A stretch of DNA of 64,000 nt from Paenibacillus macerans. GTDB lineage: Bacteria > Bacillota > Bacilli > Paenibacillales > Paenibacillaceae. Position numbers and translations under genes: made by a program. Below the pieces are notes generated by a model. That model was not told the DNA's origin. It did no database searches and saw nothing but the letters and a program-made list of their open reading frames with translations. Below are positions 41,244-49,498 of this stretch, in pieces. The stretch spans positions 310,001 through 374,000 of the forward strand of contig NZ_UGSI01000002.1 of NCBI RefSeq assembly GCF_900454495.1, given 5' to 3'. The first letter of the stretch is position 1; every line of letters begins with the position of its first letter.

Positions 41244-42290
41244 TTACAGCTTAACCCAGGCCACCAGCCCGTCGGGCTGATCCGGGTTGATGCCGTGGCG
41301 TTCTGCGCTGGTCAGAGCGGCGATTTGCGGGATGAAAATGAACGGAATGCCCCGCACCGCAGCGTCCAGCGGCCGCTCCGTCGTGATCGCGAGGTCAACG
41401 ATCTCATGCGGCACTGCCGCCGCCCGATCGGCAAACGCGATCACGGTGGCGCCGCGGTCTTTGATATCGCGCATCAGGTTGCGCTGATGGTCGATGCCGG
41501 TATCCGACAGGGCCGCGATCACTAGCGTATCCGGTCCAACCGTCACCATCGGTCCGTGGCGGACATCAAGGAGATGGTAGGCGTGCGCTTGCGTCTTGGC
41601 GATTTCGGTCAGGGCGATCGCGCCCTCGGCGGCCAGTCCCTGCAGCTCGCCGTCCGCTAGTACAACGGCGTTTGTCCAGGTGAAATCGCACACCCGGCGG
41701 ATGCCGTCCTCCACGCGCGCCATGTAGGCTTCGCCCTGGTGAATAGCCGCCTGCATATCGGCAATCAGCGCCTCGTCTCCGGCCAGGAAGGCGGCGAGCA
41801 GGAGGTTGGCCGCATACAGGTTGACGACTGTGCGGGTCTGGCAGACACTATGGTCAAAAGCCCACGGCAGTTCGAGAGAAAAATCGGCCGTTAAGGAAAG
41901 CGGAGAATCTTCCATACAGGAAATTGCCAACACGGGAATGCGCTTTTCATCGGATTGGATCAACCGCAACGCTTCAACCACCTCGCTGGTGCTGCCGGAC
42001 CGTGACGGCGCGATCGCCAGGGTGCCCGCCAACATAGGGCGGTAGCGGTCAGCATGGAGCATCAGGTCGCCGGCGGCCAGGGAAACCGCAGGCAGTCCGG
42101 CGCGCAACCGGAAGGAGAAGGAGGCCGCTTCGCTCAAGCAGTAGCTGGAACCGGAGCCAACGAAGGTCACAGAGTTCACCCCTTGCGCTCGAACAAATGC
42201 CGTAAACTCAGCACGCTTGGCCAGCATATAATCGTAAGTCTGCTGCAAGGCCTTGTATTGGCCTTTTATTTCACTGTACGTCAAACTCAT
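41244..42290 (-). CDS. SIS-domain sugar isomerase/deaminase (AgaS-like)
   Basis: This 348-residue protein starts at ATG 42290 after GGGAGGT. It has two SIS domains, residues ~30-170 (SVTFVGSGSSYCLSEAAS, then APSRSGSTSEVVEALRL) and ~190-340 (AVVLADGELQGLAAEGAIAL, LLDVRHGPMVTVGPDTLVIA). This matches AgaS/GlmS-like ketose/aldose isomerases that convert galactosamine-6-phosphate to tagatose-6-phosphate with loss of ammonia. It is divergent from the aldolase and kinase genes that would process tagatose-6-phosphate, which supports this reading. It shares the control region 42330-42470 with them. A role on glucosamine-type or fructosamine phosphates cannot be excluded. Confidence 0.82.
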   Translation of the reverse strand: MSLTYSEIKGQYKALQQTYDYMLAKRAEFTAFVRAQGVNSVTFVGSGSSYCLSEAASFSFRLRAGLPAVSLAAGDLMLHADRYRPMLAGTLAIAPSRSGSTSEVVEALRLIQSDEKRIPVLAISCMEDSPLSLTADFSLELPWAFDHSVCQTRTVVNLYAANLLLAAFLAGDEALIADMQAAIHQGEAYMARVEDGIRRVCDFTWTNAVVLADGELQGLAAEGAIALTEIAKTQAHAYHLLDVRHGPMVTVGPDTLVIAALSDTGIDHQRNLMRDIKDRGATVIAFADRAAAVPHEIVDLAITTERPLDAAVRGIPFIFIPQIAALTSAERHGINPDQPDGLVAWVKL

Positions 42291-42329
42291 AAAAGGTACC
42301 TCCCGTAAATGAATTGAAATGACGCTTTA

Positions 42330-42470
42330 TGTCAATTCTATAATCATTTCGATCAAAAATGCAATAAAAAAGATTGCTTCAATCAATAAAACGGAATAAA
42401 ATTTGCGAACTGAGCGATAAAATTTTACAAAATGATTGATTTAATCAAAATAAACGATTATTATGATCAC
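42330..42470. promoter_or_regulatory. Divergent control region with repeated TTGATT/AATCAA operators
   Basis: Several TTGATT-type words occur in both orientations, including ATTTCGATCAAAAATG, TTGCTTCAATCAATAAA and TGATTGATTTAATCAAAA. A TATTATGAT box lies near 42465 for the plus strand and a TATAGAAT box (minus) near 42335. Repeated A/T-rich words of this type are typical binding sites of DeoR-family sugar regulators such as the one encoded at 45331. Confidence 0.5.
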
Positions 42471-42616
42471 AAGCACAAGATTCATCCAAGCATCAATCAT
42501 CCGATTTATCAACCGGCAGTTGCAATCATTTGTCTATGTGGACCGATTCAAAAATAACGTGAACGTTGGTGTGCCGTGGATCGACCGCATACAGCTTACC
42601 GCATACCGCACGAAGG

Positions 42617-42750
42617 CTAACGGACCTGAACGACCTTATTTGCCAGAAAAGACGCCGTTTTCATTTCTAACGGACAGGAGAGCCTCTATTTGCTCAAAAA
42701 GTTCGGATACGTGCTCATCCATGCCCAATAAGGTCTGTGGTGTCCGTTAG
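42617..42750. repeat. MITE-like intergenic repeat with inverted ends
   Basis: The ends CTAACGGAC (42617) and GTCCGTTAG (42742-42750) are inverse complements. Inside them ACCTTATT (42633-42640) and AATAAGGT (42727-42734) are also inverted. A second direct copy of the left end starts at 42667, 50 bases after the first. No coding function is evident, and the open frame over this area lacks a ribosome binding site. Confidence 0.6.
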
Positions 42751-43023
42751 GATTAGCTTTGCTGTCGCACCAGTCTCACCACTCACGTTATTCCCGAATC
42801 GCCCCACTCACGAAAGGAGGGCGTTAAACTCGTTCAAACCGCCGCCAGCCGAGCCCAAATAGGTGGGGGCAATGCCATCGCATAAAAGGGGTTGCCAGGC
42901 CCGCGTATAAAAGGGGCACATGGCCTTCGTGTAAACGGGCTCTCAACGTCTCTTTCCAATAACGAGGCCCTGGTGCTCCCTTCACACCCGCTGCGCGGCG
43001 AAACCTTTTAAGGGGGAAAGGAT
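42751..43023. other. Leader region of the aldolase gene
   Basis: No gene is recognised. The stretch is C-rich with AAAGGAGGGCG at about 42816 not followed by a useful start codon, and it ends with the AAGGGGGAAAGG ribosome binding site of the aldolase gene. Confidence 0.35.
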
Positions 43024-43992
43024 ATGCCACTTATCTCGTCTACTGAAATGCTGCAAGCGGCCCGCAGGGATAAATACGCCGTCGCCGCCTTTAATGTGCA
43101 CACCCTGGAGATGCTTCAGGCGGTCGTTGAAGCGGCGGTGGAAATGGACTCCCCGCTCATTATTCAATCGACGGTGGGCACCGTCAAACATCTGGGTGCG
43201 GATTACCTCGCCCATGCGGCCAAAACCGCGGCGGACCGGACGGGTCTGCCCATGGCGCTGCATTTGGACCATTGCACGGATTTTCCGACGATCATCCAAT
43301 GCATCCGCGCCGGTTACACCTCGGTTATGATCGACGCCTCCATGTTTCCTTTTGAGGAAAACGTGGAGCGGACCAGCAAAGTGATGGAGATCGCCAAGGC
43401 CTCCGGCGTAAACGTGGAGGCGGAGCTCGGCAAGGTCGGCGGTGTCGAGGATGACATTGTCGTCGATGAGCGGCAAGCGTCGTTGGCCGATCCCGAAGAA
43501 TGCGCGCTGTTCATCGAACGCACCGGCGTACCTACGCTAGCGCCCGCGATCGGAACCGCCCACGGCATTTACAAGGGCCGGCCGAACATTGATTTTGGGC
43601 GGATTGCGCGGATCGCGGACCGCGTGTCCGTTCCTTTGGTGCTGCACGGCGGGTCGGGCATTCCGGCCGAGCAGATCCATCAGGCGGTCGCGCTGGGGAT
43701 GTCCAAGGTGAACATCGCCACCGAATTGCGCATCGCCTTCTCCGACGCGATCAAAGGCGTGTTTGCGGCCGATCCCGAAGAAAACGACCCGCGCAAATAC
43801 ATGGTTCCGGCGAAGGAAGCGGTCAAACGGCTGGCAATGGAAAAAATGCGGCTCTGCGGCTCCGCCGGAAAAGCGGGGAAAACCGGCACGACCATAGCAG
43901 CAGGAAAAACAACCGCAACGAGCGACACGACCGCAACATCCGGGATTGTTGACGCAACCGGAACAACCGGCAAGGCCGGCGCAGCCCGATGA
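43024..43992 (+). CDS. Class II tagatose/fructose-bisphosphate aldolase (GatY/KbaY-like) with low-complexity tail
   Basis: This 322-residue protein starts at ATG 43024 after GGGGGAAAGG. Zinc and catalytic residues are seen in MALHLDHCTDF (Asp, His), VEAELGKVGG (Glu) and AIGTAHGIYKG plus LVLHGGSGIP (His ligands). The family normally ends near residue 285 after the KYMVPAKEAVKRLAMEKM block. Here a further ~38 residues of Gly/Thr/Ala/Lys repeats (GKTGTTIAAGKTTATSDTTA) follow. It cleaves tagatose-1,6-bisphosphate to DHAP and glyceraldehyde-3-phosphate. The next gene starts inside its last codons, so the tail may be a frame-extension accident. Confidence 0.88.
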   Translation: MPLISSTEMLQAARRDKYAVAAFNVHTLEMLQAVVEAAVEMDSPLIIQSTVGTVKHLGADYLAHAAKTAADRTGLPMALHLDHCTDFPTIIQCIRAGYTSVMIDASMFPFEENVERTSKVMEIAKASGVNVEAELGKVGGVEDDIVVDERQASLADPEECALFIERTGVPTLAPAIGTAHGIYKGRPNIDFGRIARIADRVSVPLVLHGGSGIPAEQIHQAVALGMSKVNIATELRIAFSDAIKGVFAADPEENDPRKYMVPAKEAVKRLAMEKMRLCGSAGKAGKTGTTIAAGKTTATSDTTATSGIVDATGTTGKAGAAR

Positions 43993-44918
43993 TCACCACG
44001 GTCACACTCAACGCAGCCATCGACCGGACGTGTTACGTCGACAGGTTCAGCCTGGGCCAGGTGCACCGGGTGGCCCGGCAAGTAGATGAGCCAGGTGGCA
44101 AAGGCAACAATGTCGCCAAGGTGATCCGCCAGCTAGGCGGCCAGGTCACCGCCACCGGCATCATCGCCGGCGCGAGCGGCGCGTTCATTGAACGCGGCCT
44201 GGCCGAACGGGGCATAGAGACCGCTTTTGTCCACGCCCCGGGAGAGTCGCGGGTCTGCCTCAACATCCTGGATGAGTCCAGCGGAAGCTCCACCGAACTG
44301 CTCGGGCAAGGACCGGCCATGACGGAGACGGAGGCAGCCGCAATTAAGGAAACGCTGCACGATCTGGCCCAAAATTCCAGCATAGTCGTGCTCTCCGGCA
44401 GTTTGCCCGCGGGCGCGCCGGAAAATATGTACGCGGAACTGATCGGCATCGTCCGGTCCGCCGGCGCCAAGGCCTTTCTGGATACCGGCGGAGCGGCCTT
44501 CAGCGCCGGGCTGACCGCGTCGCCCCGCTTCGTGAAGCCCAACGAGCAGGAACTGGCCGGATGGCTGGGACGCGAACCGCGGGAGCTAAGCGAATGGGTC
44601 CGGGCTGCCCAACTGCTGGCCGATCAGGGAATCGCCGAGGTGTGCGTCACGCTGGGCAGCCGCGGAGCCGTGGCGGTTCTGGATGGAGCGGGGTATGTGG
44701 TGACGCCGCCGGCCATTCGTCCCGTGAATACCGTGGGCTGCGGCGACGCTTTTGTGGCCGGCATGGCGTATGCGGAGGAACGCGGCGATTCGGCCGCAGA
44801 CAGACTGCGCACCGCCGCTGCGGCGGCCGCGGCCAATGCGATGTCCGCCAAAGCGGGGGATATCGATTGCCATCTTTTCCGGGAGTACGAGAGTCAGGTA
44901 CAAATCATAGCTTTGTGA
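43989..44918 (+). CDS. 1-phosphofructokinase/tagatose-6-phosphate kinase family (LacC/FruK)
   Basis: This 309-residue PfkB-family kinase starts at ATG 43989, overlapping the aldolase stop. It contains VTLNAAIDRTCYVDRFSLGQ, the sugar-binding GGKGNNVAKVIRQLGG, VLSGSLPAGAPENMY and the catalytic NTVGCGDAFVAGM (Asp base). The common GAGD reads GCGD as in LacC/FruK members. Next to a GatY-like aldolase and a SIS isomerase, tagatose-6-phosphate is the likeliest substrate. The C-terminal EYESQVQIIAL is a normal end. Confidence 0.88.
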   Translation: MITTVTLNAAIDRTCYVDRFSLGQVHRVARQVDEPGGKGNNVAKVIRQLGGQVTATGIIAGASGAFIERGLAERGIETAFVHAPGESRVCLNILDESSGSSTELLGQGPAMTETEAAAIKETLHDLAQNSSIVVLSGSLPAGAPENMYAELIGIVRSAGAKAFLDTGGAAFSAGLTASPRFVKPNEQELAGWLGREPRELSEWVRAAQLLADQGIAEVCVTLGSRGAVAVLDGAGYVVTPPAIRPVNTVGCGDAFVAGMAYAEERGDSAADRLRTAAAAAAANAMSAKAGDIDCHLFREYESQVQIIAL

Positions 44919-45065
44919 AGGGGCCGGCAAAAGCGTGCGGAAGCGCGTTTTTCTAACGGATTTTGCAGCAGGATGCGGGTTCATTTCGGCGTATTGCAAT
45001 CTATCCTTTCATCCTCCACAATAGAGCTAACACGGGCTGTACGGCTCAGATATATCAAAGAGGAT
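44919..45065. other. Spacer between kinase gene and MITE
   Basis: No gene, promoter or clear terminator is seen in this short G+C-balanced stretch. Confidence 0.3.
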
Positions 45066-45309
45066 GTTCAAAAAGTCATCTTTTGATCACGAAGTAGAAT
45101 CAAGGAGCTTACTAGACATCGAATCTTGAATTCAGCCGGGTGGGGCGGATGCTTCCGAAGCATGTTTCCTACGGAAACGTTTCAGTTGCTCACGTAGGAT
45201 CTTCCTATGCTCCGCTGCTCAGTCCCTAAGCTTCTTTCGACCTAAAGCGTTTTGAAAAAACGTACATCGGAAGCATAGGCTTCGGTGCTGAAAACCTGAC
45301 TTTTTGAAC
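45066..45309. mobile_element. MITE-like element, copy 1 (244 bp)
   Basis: The terminal inverted repeats GTTCAAAAAGTC (45066-45077) and GACTTTTTGAAC (45298-45309) are perfect. The interior shares long blocks with the copy at 46139, for example ATCTTTTGATCACGAAG, ATCGAATCTTGAATTCAGCC, GCTCACGTA and CGGTGCTGAAAA. It carries no ORF. The flanks AAAGAGG and TTAAAGG are shared with copy 2, so the mobile unit may extend a few bases beyond the repeats. Confidence 0.8.
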
Positions 45310-45330
45310 TCGCATTTAAAGGAGAGAGCT

Positions 45331-46131
45331 ATGCAATATTCAAAGGGTGAGCTGCGCAGAGCGAAAACGCTGGAACTGATTAAGGCGCACGGAAAAATAT
45401 CGCTGCAGGAAATTATTGAAGCCGTCGGCTGCTCGGAAGCGACCGCAAGACGCGATTTGGACGTGCTGGAGAAAGCGGGCGGGATTATCCGCACGAGCGG
45501 CGGAGCCATTTACGAAGGGGCGCTGACACCGTCGGCGGCGGAGCTGCCTTTTGCCGCCAAACGCGATTTCAAACGGCAGGATAAGGAGCGGATTGCCGAA
45601 GCCGCGGCCGCCCTCGTTCAGGAGGGAGACATTATCTGCCTGACCGGGGGAACGACGACGTTTTTTATTGCCAAAGCGTTGAAAAAACACCGCAATATTA
45701 CGATTGTCACCAATGCGGTGAACATCGCTTTCGACCTGGCCGACGCCGAAGGCATTCAGGTTGTGGTGATCGGCGGCGTAATGCGGGCCAAAAGCTACGA
45801 GCTCAGCGGTCCGCTGGCGGAGAATGTGATCGATAAAATCAACATTACCAAAATGTTCCTCGGGGTGGACGGCGTATCGCTGAATCATGGCTTTACGATG
45901 CATTCCGAGCTTGAAGCCCGGATTGCCCAACTGATGATGGAACGTTCCAGCGAAGTGTATGCTGTATTCGATCAAAGCAAGCTGGAGAAGAGCGCTTTGT
46001 TTACCATTACTCCCCTGAATCAGGTGACGGGGGTAATCACGAATAAGCAGCCGGAGGGATGGTTTGAGCAAGCGTGCCGGGAGCAGCAGATTGCCGTATA
46101 TACACCCTTAGACCACACTGCTCCTATTTAA
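45331..46131 (+). CDS. DeoR/GlpR-family sugar-phosphate-responsive repressor
   Basis: This 266-residue protein starts at ATG 45331 with AAAGGAGAGAG upstream. Residues ~8-60 are the DeoR winged helix (RRAKTLELIKAHGKISLQEI, CSEATARRDLDVLEKAGG, IIRTSGGAI). Residues 75-250 are the sugar-phosphate-binding DeoRC domain (EGDIICLTGGTTTFFIAKAL, TIVTNAVNIAFDLADAEGIQ, FLGVDGVSLNHGFTMH). It most likely controls the divergent SIS/aldolase region and the ABC operon, with a tagatose-type phosphate as effector. The gene is bracketed by two MITE copies that begin within 25 bases of its ends, so it may have arrived or been reordered with them. Confidence 0.88.
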   Translation: MQYSKGELRRAKTLELIKAHGKISLQEIIEAVGCSEATARRDLDVLEKAGGIIRTSGGAIYEGALTPSAAELPFAAKRDFKRQDKERIAEAAAALVQEGDIICLTGGTTTFFIAKALKKHRNITIVTNAVNIAFDLADAEGIQVVVIGGVMRAKSYELSGPLAENVIDKINITKMFLGVDGVSLNHGFTMHSELEARIAQLMMERSSEVYAVFDQSKLEKSALFTITPLNQVTGVITNKQPEGWFEQACREQQIAVYTPLDHTAPI

Positions 46132-46138
46132 AGAGGTT

Positions 46139-46310
46139 GTTCAAAAAGTCATCTTTTGATCACGAAGCAGCAGGTCAGGAAGTGGTCTCGACGTCGAATC
46201 TTGAATTCAGCCGGGCCTTCCGGTGCTCACGTACCCAAAACGTACGCTCCGCTCCTGACGTCCCTAGCTTCATCCAACCTTCTCGGTGCTGAAAAGCCGA
46301 CTTTTTGAAC
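46139..46310. mobile_element. MITE-like element, copy 2 (172 bp)
   Basis: The ends GTTCAAAAAGTC (46139-46150) and GACTTTTTGAAC (46299-46310) are identical to those of copy 1. It is shorter than copy 1 by about 70 bases in the middle but keeps the ATCTTTTGATCACGAAG, GTCGAATCTTGAATTC and CTCCGCTCCTGACG-type blocks. It begins 8 bases after the DeoR stop codon. Confidence 0.8.
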
Positions 46311-46386
46311 TCTCACTTAAAGGCGCCCCAATTCTCAAGCAACCTCCCCTTCAAATGCTGGCTAATTTGCAGGAGATAAGGGGGAT

Positions 46387-47685
46387 ATGCGAATGCGGTT
46401 TTCGAAGTTTATGCTGATCATTGCGGCGGTTTGCGTTGTATTCGCCGCAGCGGGCTGTGCAGGCCCCTCCGCTTCCGGCGGCGATACATCCTCAGGCACG
46501 GAAGGCAAGGTGAAACTGGTCTTTTGGAGCCATCAGGAAGATGCAATTGTAAACGCATACAAAAAACAGATCTCGAAGTATCAAACCTTGCACCCCGATG
46601 TGACGATCGAATATCAGACTTTTCCTTATGACGTGTACAACCAAAAGCTGAAAGCTTCATTTTCTGCGAACACACCGCCCGATATCGCCGAGCTGTTCGG
46701 CACTTGGGTTCCCGGATATTCCAAGAACGGTCTGCTCGTTGAAATCCCCGATAGCGAAACTGTACAAAAAGCGTACTATGACGCACCCCTCGGCGGGTAT
46801 TTGCGCGATGGCAAGCTGTATGGTCTGCCGCTTGAATACAACATTGAAAACGGCGGCATGCTGATCCACCCGCAAATGCTGAAGGAACAGGGCTTCGACC
46901 AGCCGCCTTCCACCTGGGCGGAACTGGTCGATTACGCCAAAAAGCTGACCGTCCGCGAAGGCAATGTCATTAAAGTAAAGGGTTTCGACTTTGTATCGTC
47001 GGACAATATCACGTTTACTTTTCTGTCGCTGATTCTGCAGCAGGGCGCCGGTTTCTGGGGAAAGGACGGGCATGTGAACTTCCACACTCCTGAGGCGCAA
47101 AAGGCGATGTCCGCTTTGGTCTCGCTCGTGGCCGACGACAAGGTCGCCGATTTGACCACGTTTGGCGGGGAGCTGGATACCTCCGATTATTTTTTCCGCG
47201 GGAACTCGGCTATGACCTATCGCGGCCCTTGGACGATATCCGCCGGATTGAACAACTATAAGGTCAGCGATTTTGAATATGTGCCCGTACCGTCCTTTAC
47301 GGAGAACCCGCCCGCCTTTGCCGCCGAATCCGGCTGGGGCCTTGCGGTGGCGAAGGAAAGCAAGCAGCCGGAGGCCGCGCTTGAGTTTATCCGCTTCATC
47401 ACGGAGAAGGACAACCTTGAGGAGTGGAATACGGACACCTTCACCGTTCCGGCCAAAAAAGAAATCGCCGAAGACCCCGAATTCCTGAAAAACAATCCGT
47501 ATATGAAAACCTCGCTGGAAATTTTGTCGCTTGGCCAATGGATCGGCCCCGTAGCGGACCGCGATTACTTCTTCAAGCAGGTCAACGACCATTTTCAGCT
47601 GATGGCCGGCGGAAGCCTGAGCGTGGAGGACGGATTGGCGAAAATCGAACAGGCCATCAACGATAATCAGGATCAACATAAGTGA
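46387..47685 (+). CDS. Sugar ABC transporter substrate-binding lipoprotein
   Basis: This 432-residue protein starts at ATG 46387 after AAGGGGG. The lipobox AAAGC places the lipidated Cys at 24. The family 1 solute-binding body is clear: KLVFWSHQEDAIVNAYKKQI, IEYQTFPYDVYNQKLKASFS, TPPDIAELFGTWVPGY, LYGLPLEYNIENGGMLIHP and FRGNSAMTYRGPWTISAGL. It captures sugars at the cell surface and hands them to the permeases at 47702 and 48656. No ATPase gene is in the cluster; a shared MsmX-type ATPase elsewhere is expected. It is the first gene of the uptake operon. Confidence 0.9.
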   Translation: MRMRFSKFMLIIAAVCVVFAAAGCAGPSASGGDTSSGTEGKVKLVFWSHQEDAIVNAYKKQISKYQTLHPDVTIEYQTFPYDVYNQKLKASFSANTPPDIAELFGTWVPGYSKNGLLVEIPDSETVQKAYYDAPLGGYLRDGKLYGLPLEYNIENGGMLIHPQMLKEQGFDQPPSTWAELVDYAKKLTVREGNVIKVKGFDFVSSDNITFTFLSLILQQGAGFWGKDGHVNFHTPEAQKAMSALVSLVADDKVADLTTFGGELDTSDYFFRGNSAMTYRGPWTISAGLNNYKVSDFEYVPVPSFTENPPAFAAESGWGLAVAKESKQPEAALEFIRFITEKDNLEEWNTDTFTVPAKKEIAEDPEFLKNNPYMKTSLEILSLGQWIGPVADRDYFFKQVNDHFQLMAGGSLSVEDGLAKIEQAINDNQDQHK

Positions 47686-47701
47686 ATAGGGGTGTTCGGG
47701 C

Positions 47702-48637
47702 ATGAGTGTTGTTGTACCGACCGACAAGACGGGTAAGCTAAAATCGGCGGGAAAAGCGGCGGGATACAGAGCCAAGCGGAGGTTCATCCTCATTTCATTG
47801 GTGCCGGTCCTGCTCCTGTTTGGGGTGTTTGCGTTTCTTCCTATCGCCTGGAGCCTGGGCTTGTCCGTTTTTAAGTATGACCCGCTTAGCTCCAAGGCGC
47901 TGTTCGTGGGGGCGGACAACTATATCCGCATGGCCCGGGACGCCGTTTTTCTGAAGTCGCTATGGGTCACGTTCAAATTCGTAACGATCACCGTGCTGAT
48001 CAATATCGTCATCACGCTGTTGATCGCCTCGGCCATTCAGCGGGTCAGAATCCCCTGGCTCAAAAGTTTGTTCCGCACCGTGTTTTTTCTTCCGACGATC
48101 GCCCCGCTGGCGGGAACGGCCATCGTATGGAGCACGATGTTCAATTACAACAACGGCTTGTTCAACATCCTGCTGGCCAAGCTGCATATGGCCCCGATCC
48201 AGTGGCTCAGCGATCCGCATTATGCGCTTTATTCCGTCATTATGATGACCTTGTGGGCCGATATCGGCTATAATATCGTTCTTTTCATCGCCGGGCTGGA
48301 TTCCATTCCCGACATGTACTATGAAGCGGCGATTCTGGAGGGCGCGGGCAGGCGGCATATCTTTTTCCACATCACGCTGCCGCTGCTGCGCAGAACGCTG
48401 CTGTTCGTCTCCGTGACCACGGTCGTTTCCTATTTCCAGGCCTTCCCCCAGTTCCAGATCATGACGAAGGGGGAGCCGTTCAACGAGACGCGGGTGCTGG
48501 CGCTGCACATTTACGATCAGGCGTTTGCCAATTCGAATATGGGGTACGCTTCGGCGATGGCGACCGTGTTTCTTATGATCATTTTGCTCGTGACCTTGCT
48601 GCAGCTGAGATGGGGACGCACCCAGTGGGAGCATTGA
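47702..48637 (+). CDS. Sugar ABC transporter permease (MalF/UgpA type)
   Basis: This 311-residue protein starts at ATG 47702 with AGGGGTG upstream. It has six transmembrane helices (first LISLVPVLLLFGVFAFLPIA) and the permease EAA loop (YYEAAILEGAGRRHIFFHIT, LPLLRR). It is partner of the permease at 48656 and the binding protein at 46387. Confidence 0.92.
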   Translation: MSVVVPTDKTGKLKSAGKAAGYRAKRRFILISLVPVLLLFGVFAFLPIAWSLGLSVFKYDPLSSKALFVGADNYIRMARDAVFLKSLWVTFKFVTITVLINIVITLLIASAIQRVRIPWLKSLFRTVFFLPTIAPLAGTAIVWSTMFNYNNGLFNILLAKLHMAPIQWLSDPHYALYSVIMMTLWADIGYNIVLFIAGLDSIPDMYYEAAILEGAGRRHIFFHITLPLLRRTLLFVSVTTVVSYFQAFPQFQIMTKGEPFNETRVLALHIYDQAFANSNMGYASAMATVFLMIILLVTLLQLRWGRTQWEH

Positions 48638-48655
48638 GAGGGGGAAAAGAAGCCT

Positions 48656-49480
48656 ATGCCGTATAAACGCAAGTATTGGGACGGGGTTCTTATCGCTGTC
48701 TTGGCCATTGCAGCCTGTATCATGCTGCTGCCTTACGCCTGGATGGTGCTGTCTTCGCTGAAAAGCAATATGGAGATCGTCTCGGGCACCGGCGGGTTGT
48801 TTCCCCGGCAGCCCAGCCTGGAGGGATACCGGACGGTGTTCCGCGACGCGCCGTTTGTCACCTGGCTGTTCAACAGCTTGGCGACCTCCGTCATCATTAC
48901 GGTCATGACCTTGTTCACCAGTTCCCTGGCCGGATATATTTTTGCCAAACATCGATTTAAGGGAAAGAGACTGTTGTTCATCTTGATCCTGGCGACGATG
49001 ATGATTCCGTTCCAGGTGATTATGATCCCGACTTATCTCATTACGGCAGAGCTGGGGCTCGTCAACCATCTGATGGCGATCGTTCTGCCCAATCTGGTCA
49101 GCTCCTACGGGGTGTTTCTGGCCAAGCAATTCATAGAGGAGATTCCGCAGGAGCTGCTGGAAGCGGCCAGAATGGACGGCGCCGGCGAGTTCAGGCTGAT
49201 GCTCCGCATCGTTTCGCCGCTGATCCTGCCGATGCTGTCGGCCCTGGGGATATTCACGTTCATGAACTCCTGGAACAACTACCTGTGGCCGCTGATTGTC
49301 TTGAATGATGAGAGCAAAATGACCGTTCCGCTCGCGTTGGTCTATTTTAACGGAACGCATATGGTTAATTACAACGTCGTCATGTCCGCGGCGGTTCTGA
49401 TTACATTGCCGGTTATTATTGTGTTCCTGATTTTCCAGAAGCAATTCATAAAAGGCCTGACCATGACAGGCATGAAATAA
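48656..49480 (+). CDS. Sugar ABC transporter permease (MalG/UgpE type)
   Basis: This 274-residue protein starts at ATG 48656 after GAGGGGG. It has six transmembrane helices and the EAA loop (LLEAARMDGAGEFRLMLRIV, SPLILP), with LFTSSLAGYIFAKHRFKGKR and MIPFQVIMIPTYLITAELGL. It forms the heterodimeric channel with the previous gene product. Confidence 0.92.
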   Translation: MPYKRKYWDGVLIAVLAIAACIMLLPYAWMVLSSLKSNMEIVSGTGGLFPRQPSLEGYRTVFRDAPFVTWLFNSLATSVIITVMTLFTSSLAGYIFAKHRFKGKRLLFILILATMMIPFQVIMIPTYLITAELGLVNHLMAIVLPNLVSSYGVFLAKQFIEEIPQELLEAARMDGAGEFRLMLRIVSPLILPMLSALGIFTFMNSWNNYLWPLIVLNDESKMTVPLALVYFNGTHMVNYNVVMSAAVLITLPVIIVFLIFQKQFIKGLTMTGMK

Positions 49481-49498
49481 GGAGCGAGGAGAAGAGAT

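Noticed and set aside
42463..42750. 95-codon ORF between the SIS and aldolase genes
   Set aside because: No ribosome binding site, and its second half lies in an inverted-repeat element; best read as intergenic.
47960..49444. Very long minus-strand frame opposite the sugar permeases
   Set aside because: Antisense shadow rich in Arg/Gln/His, typical of the reverse of membrane-protein genes in G+C-rich DNA.
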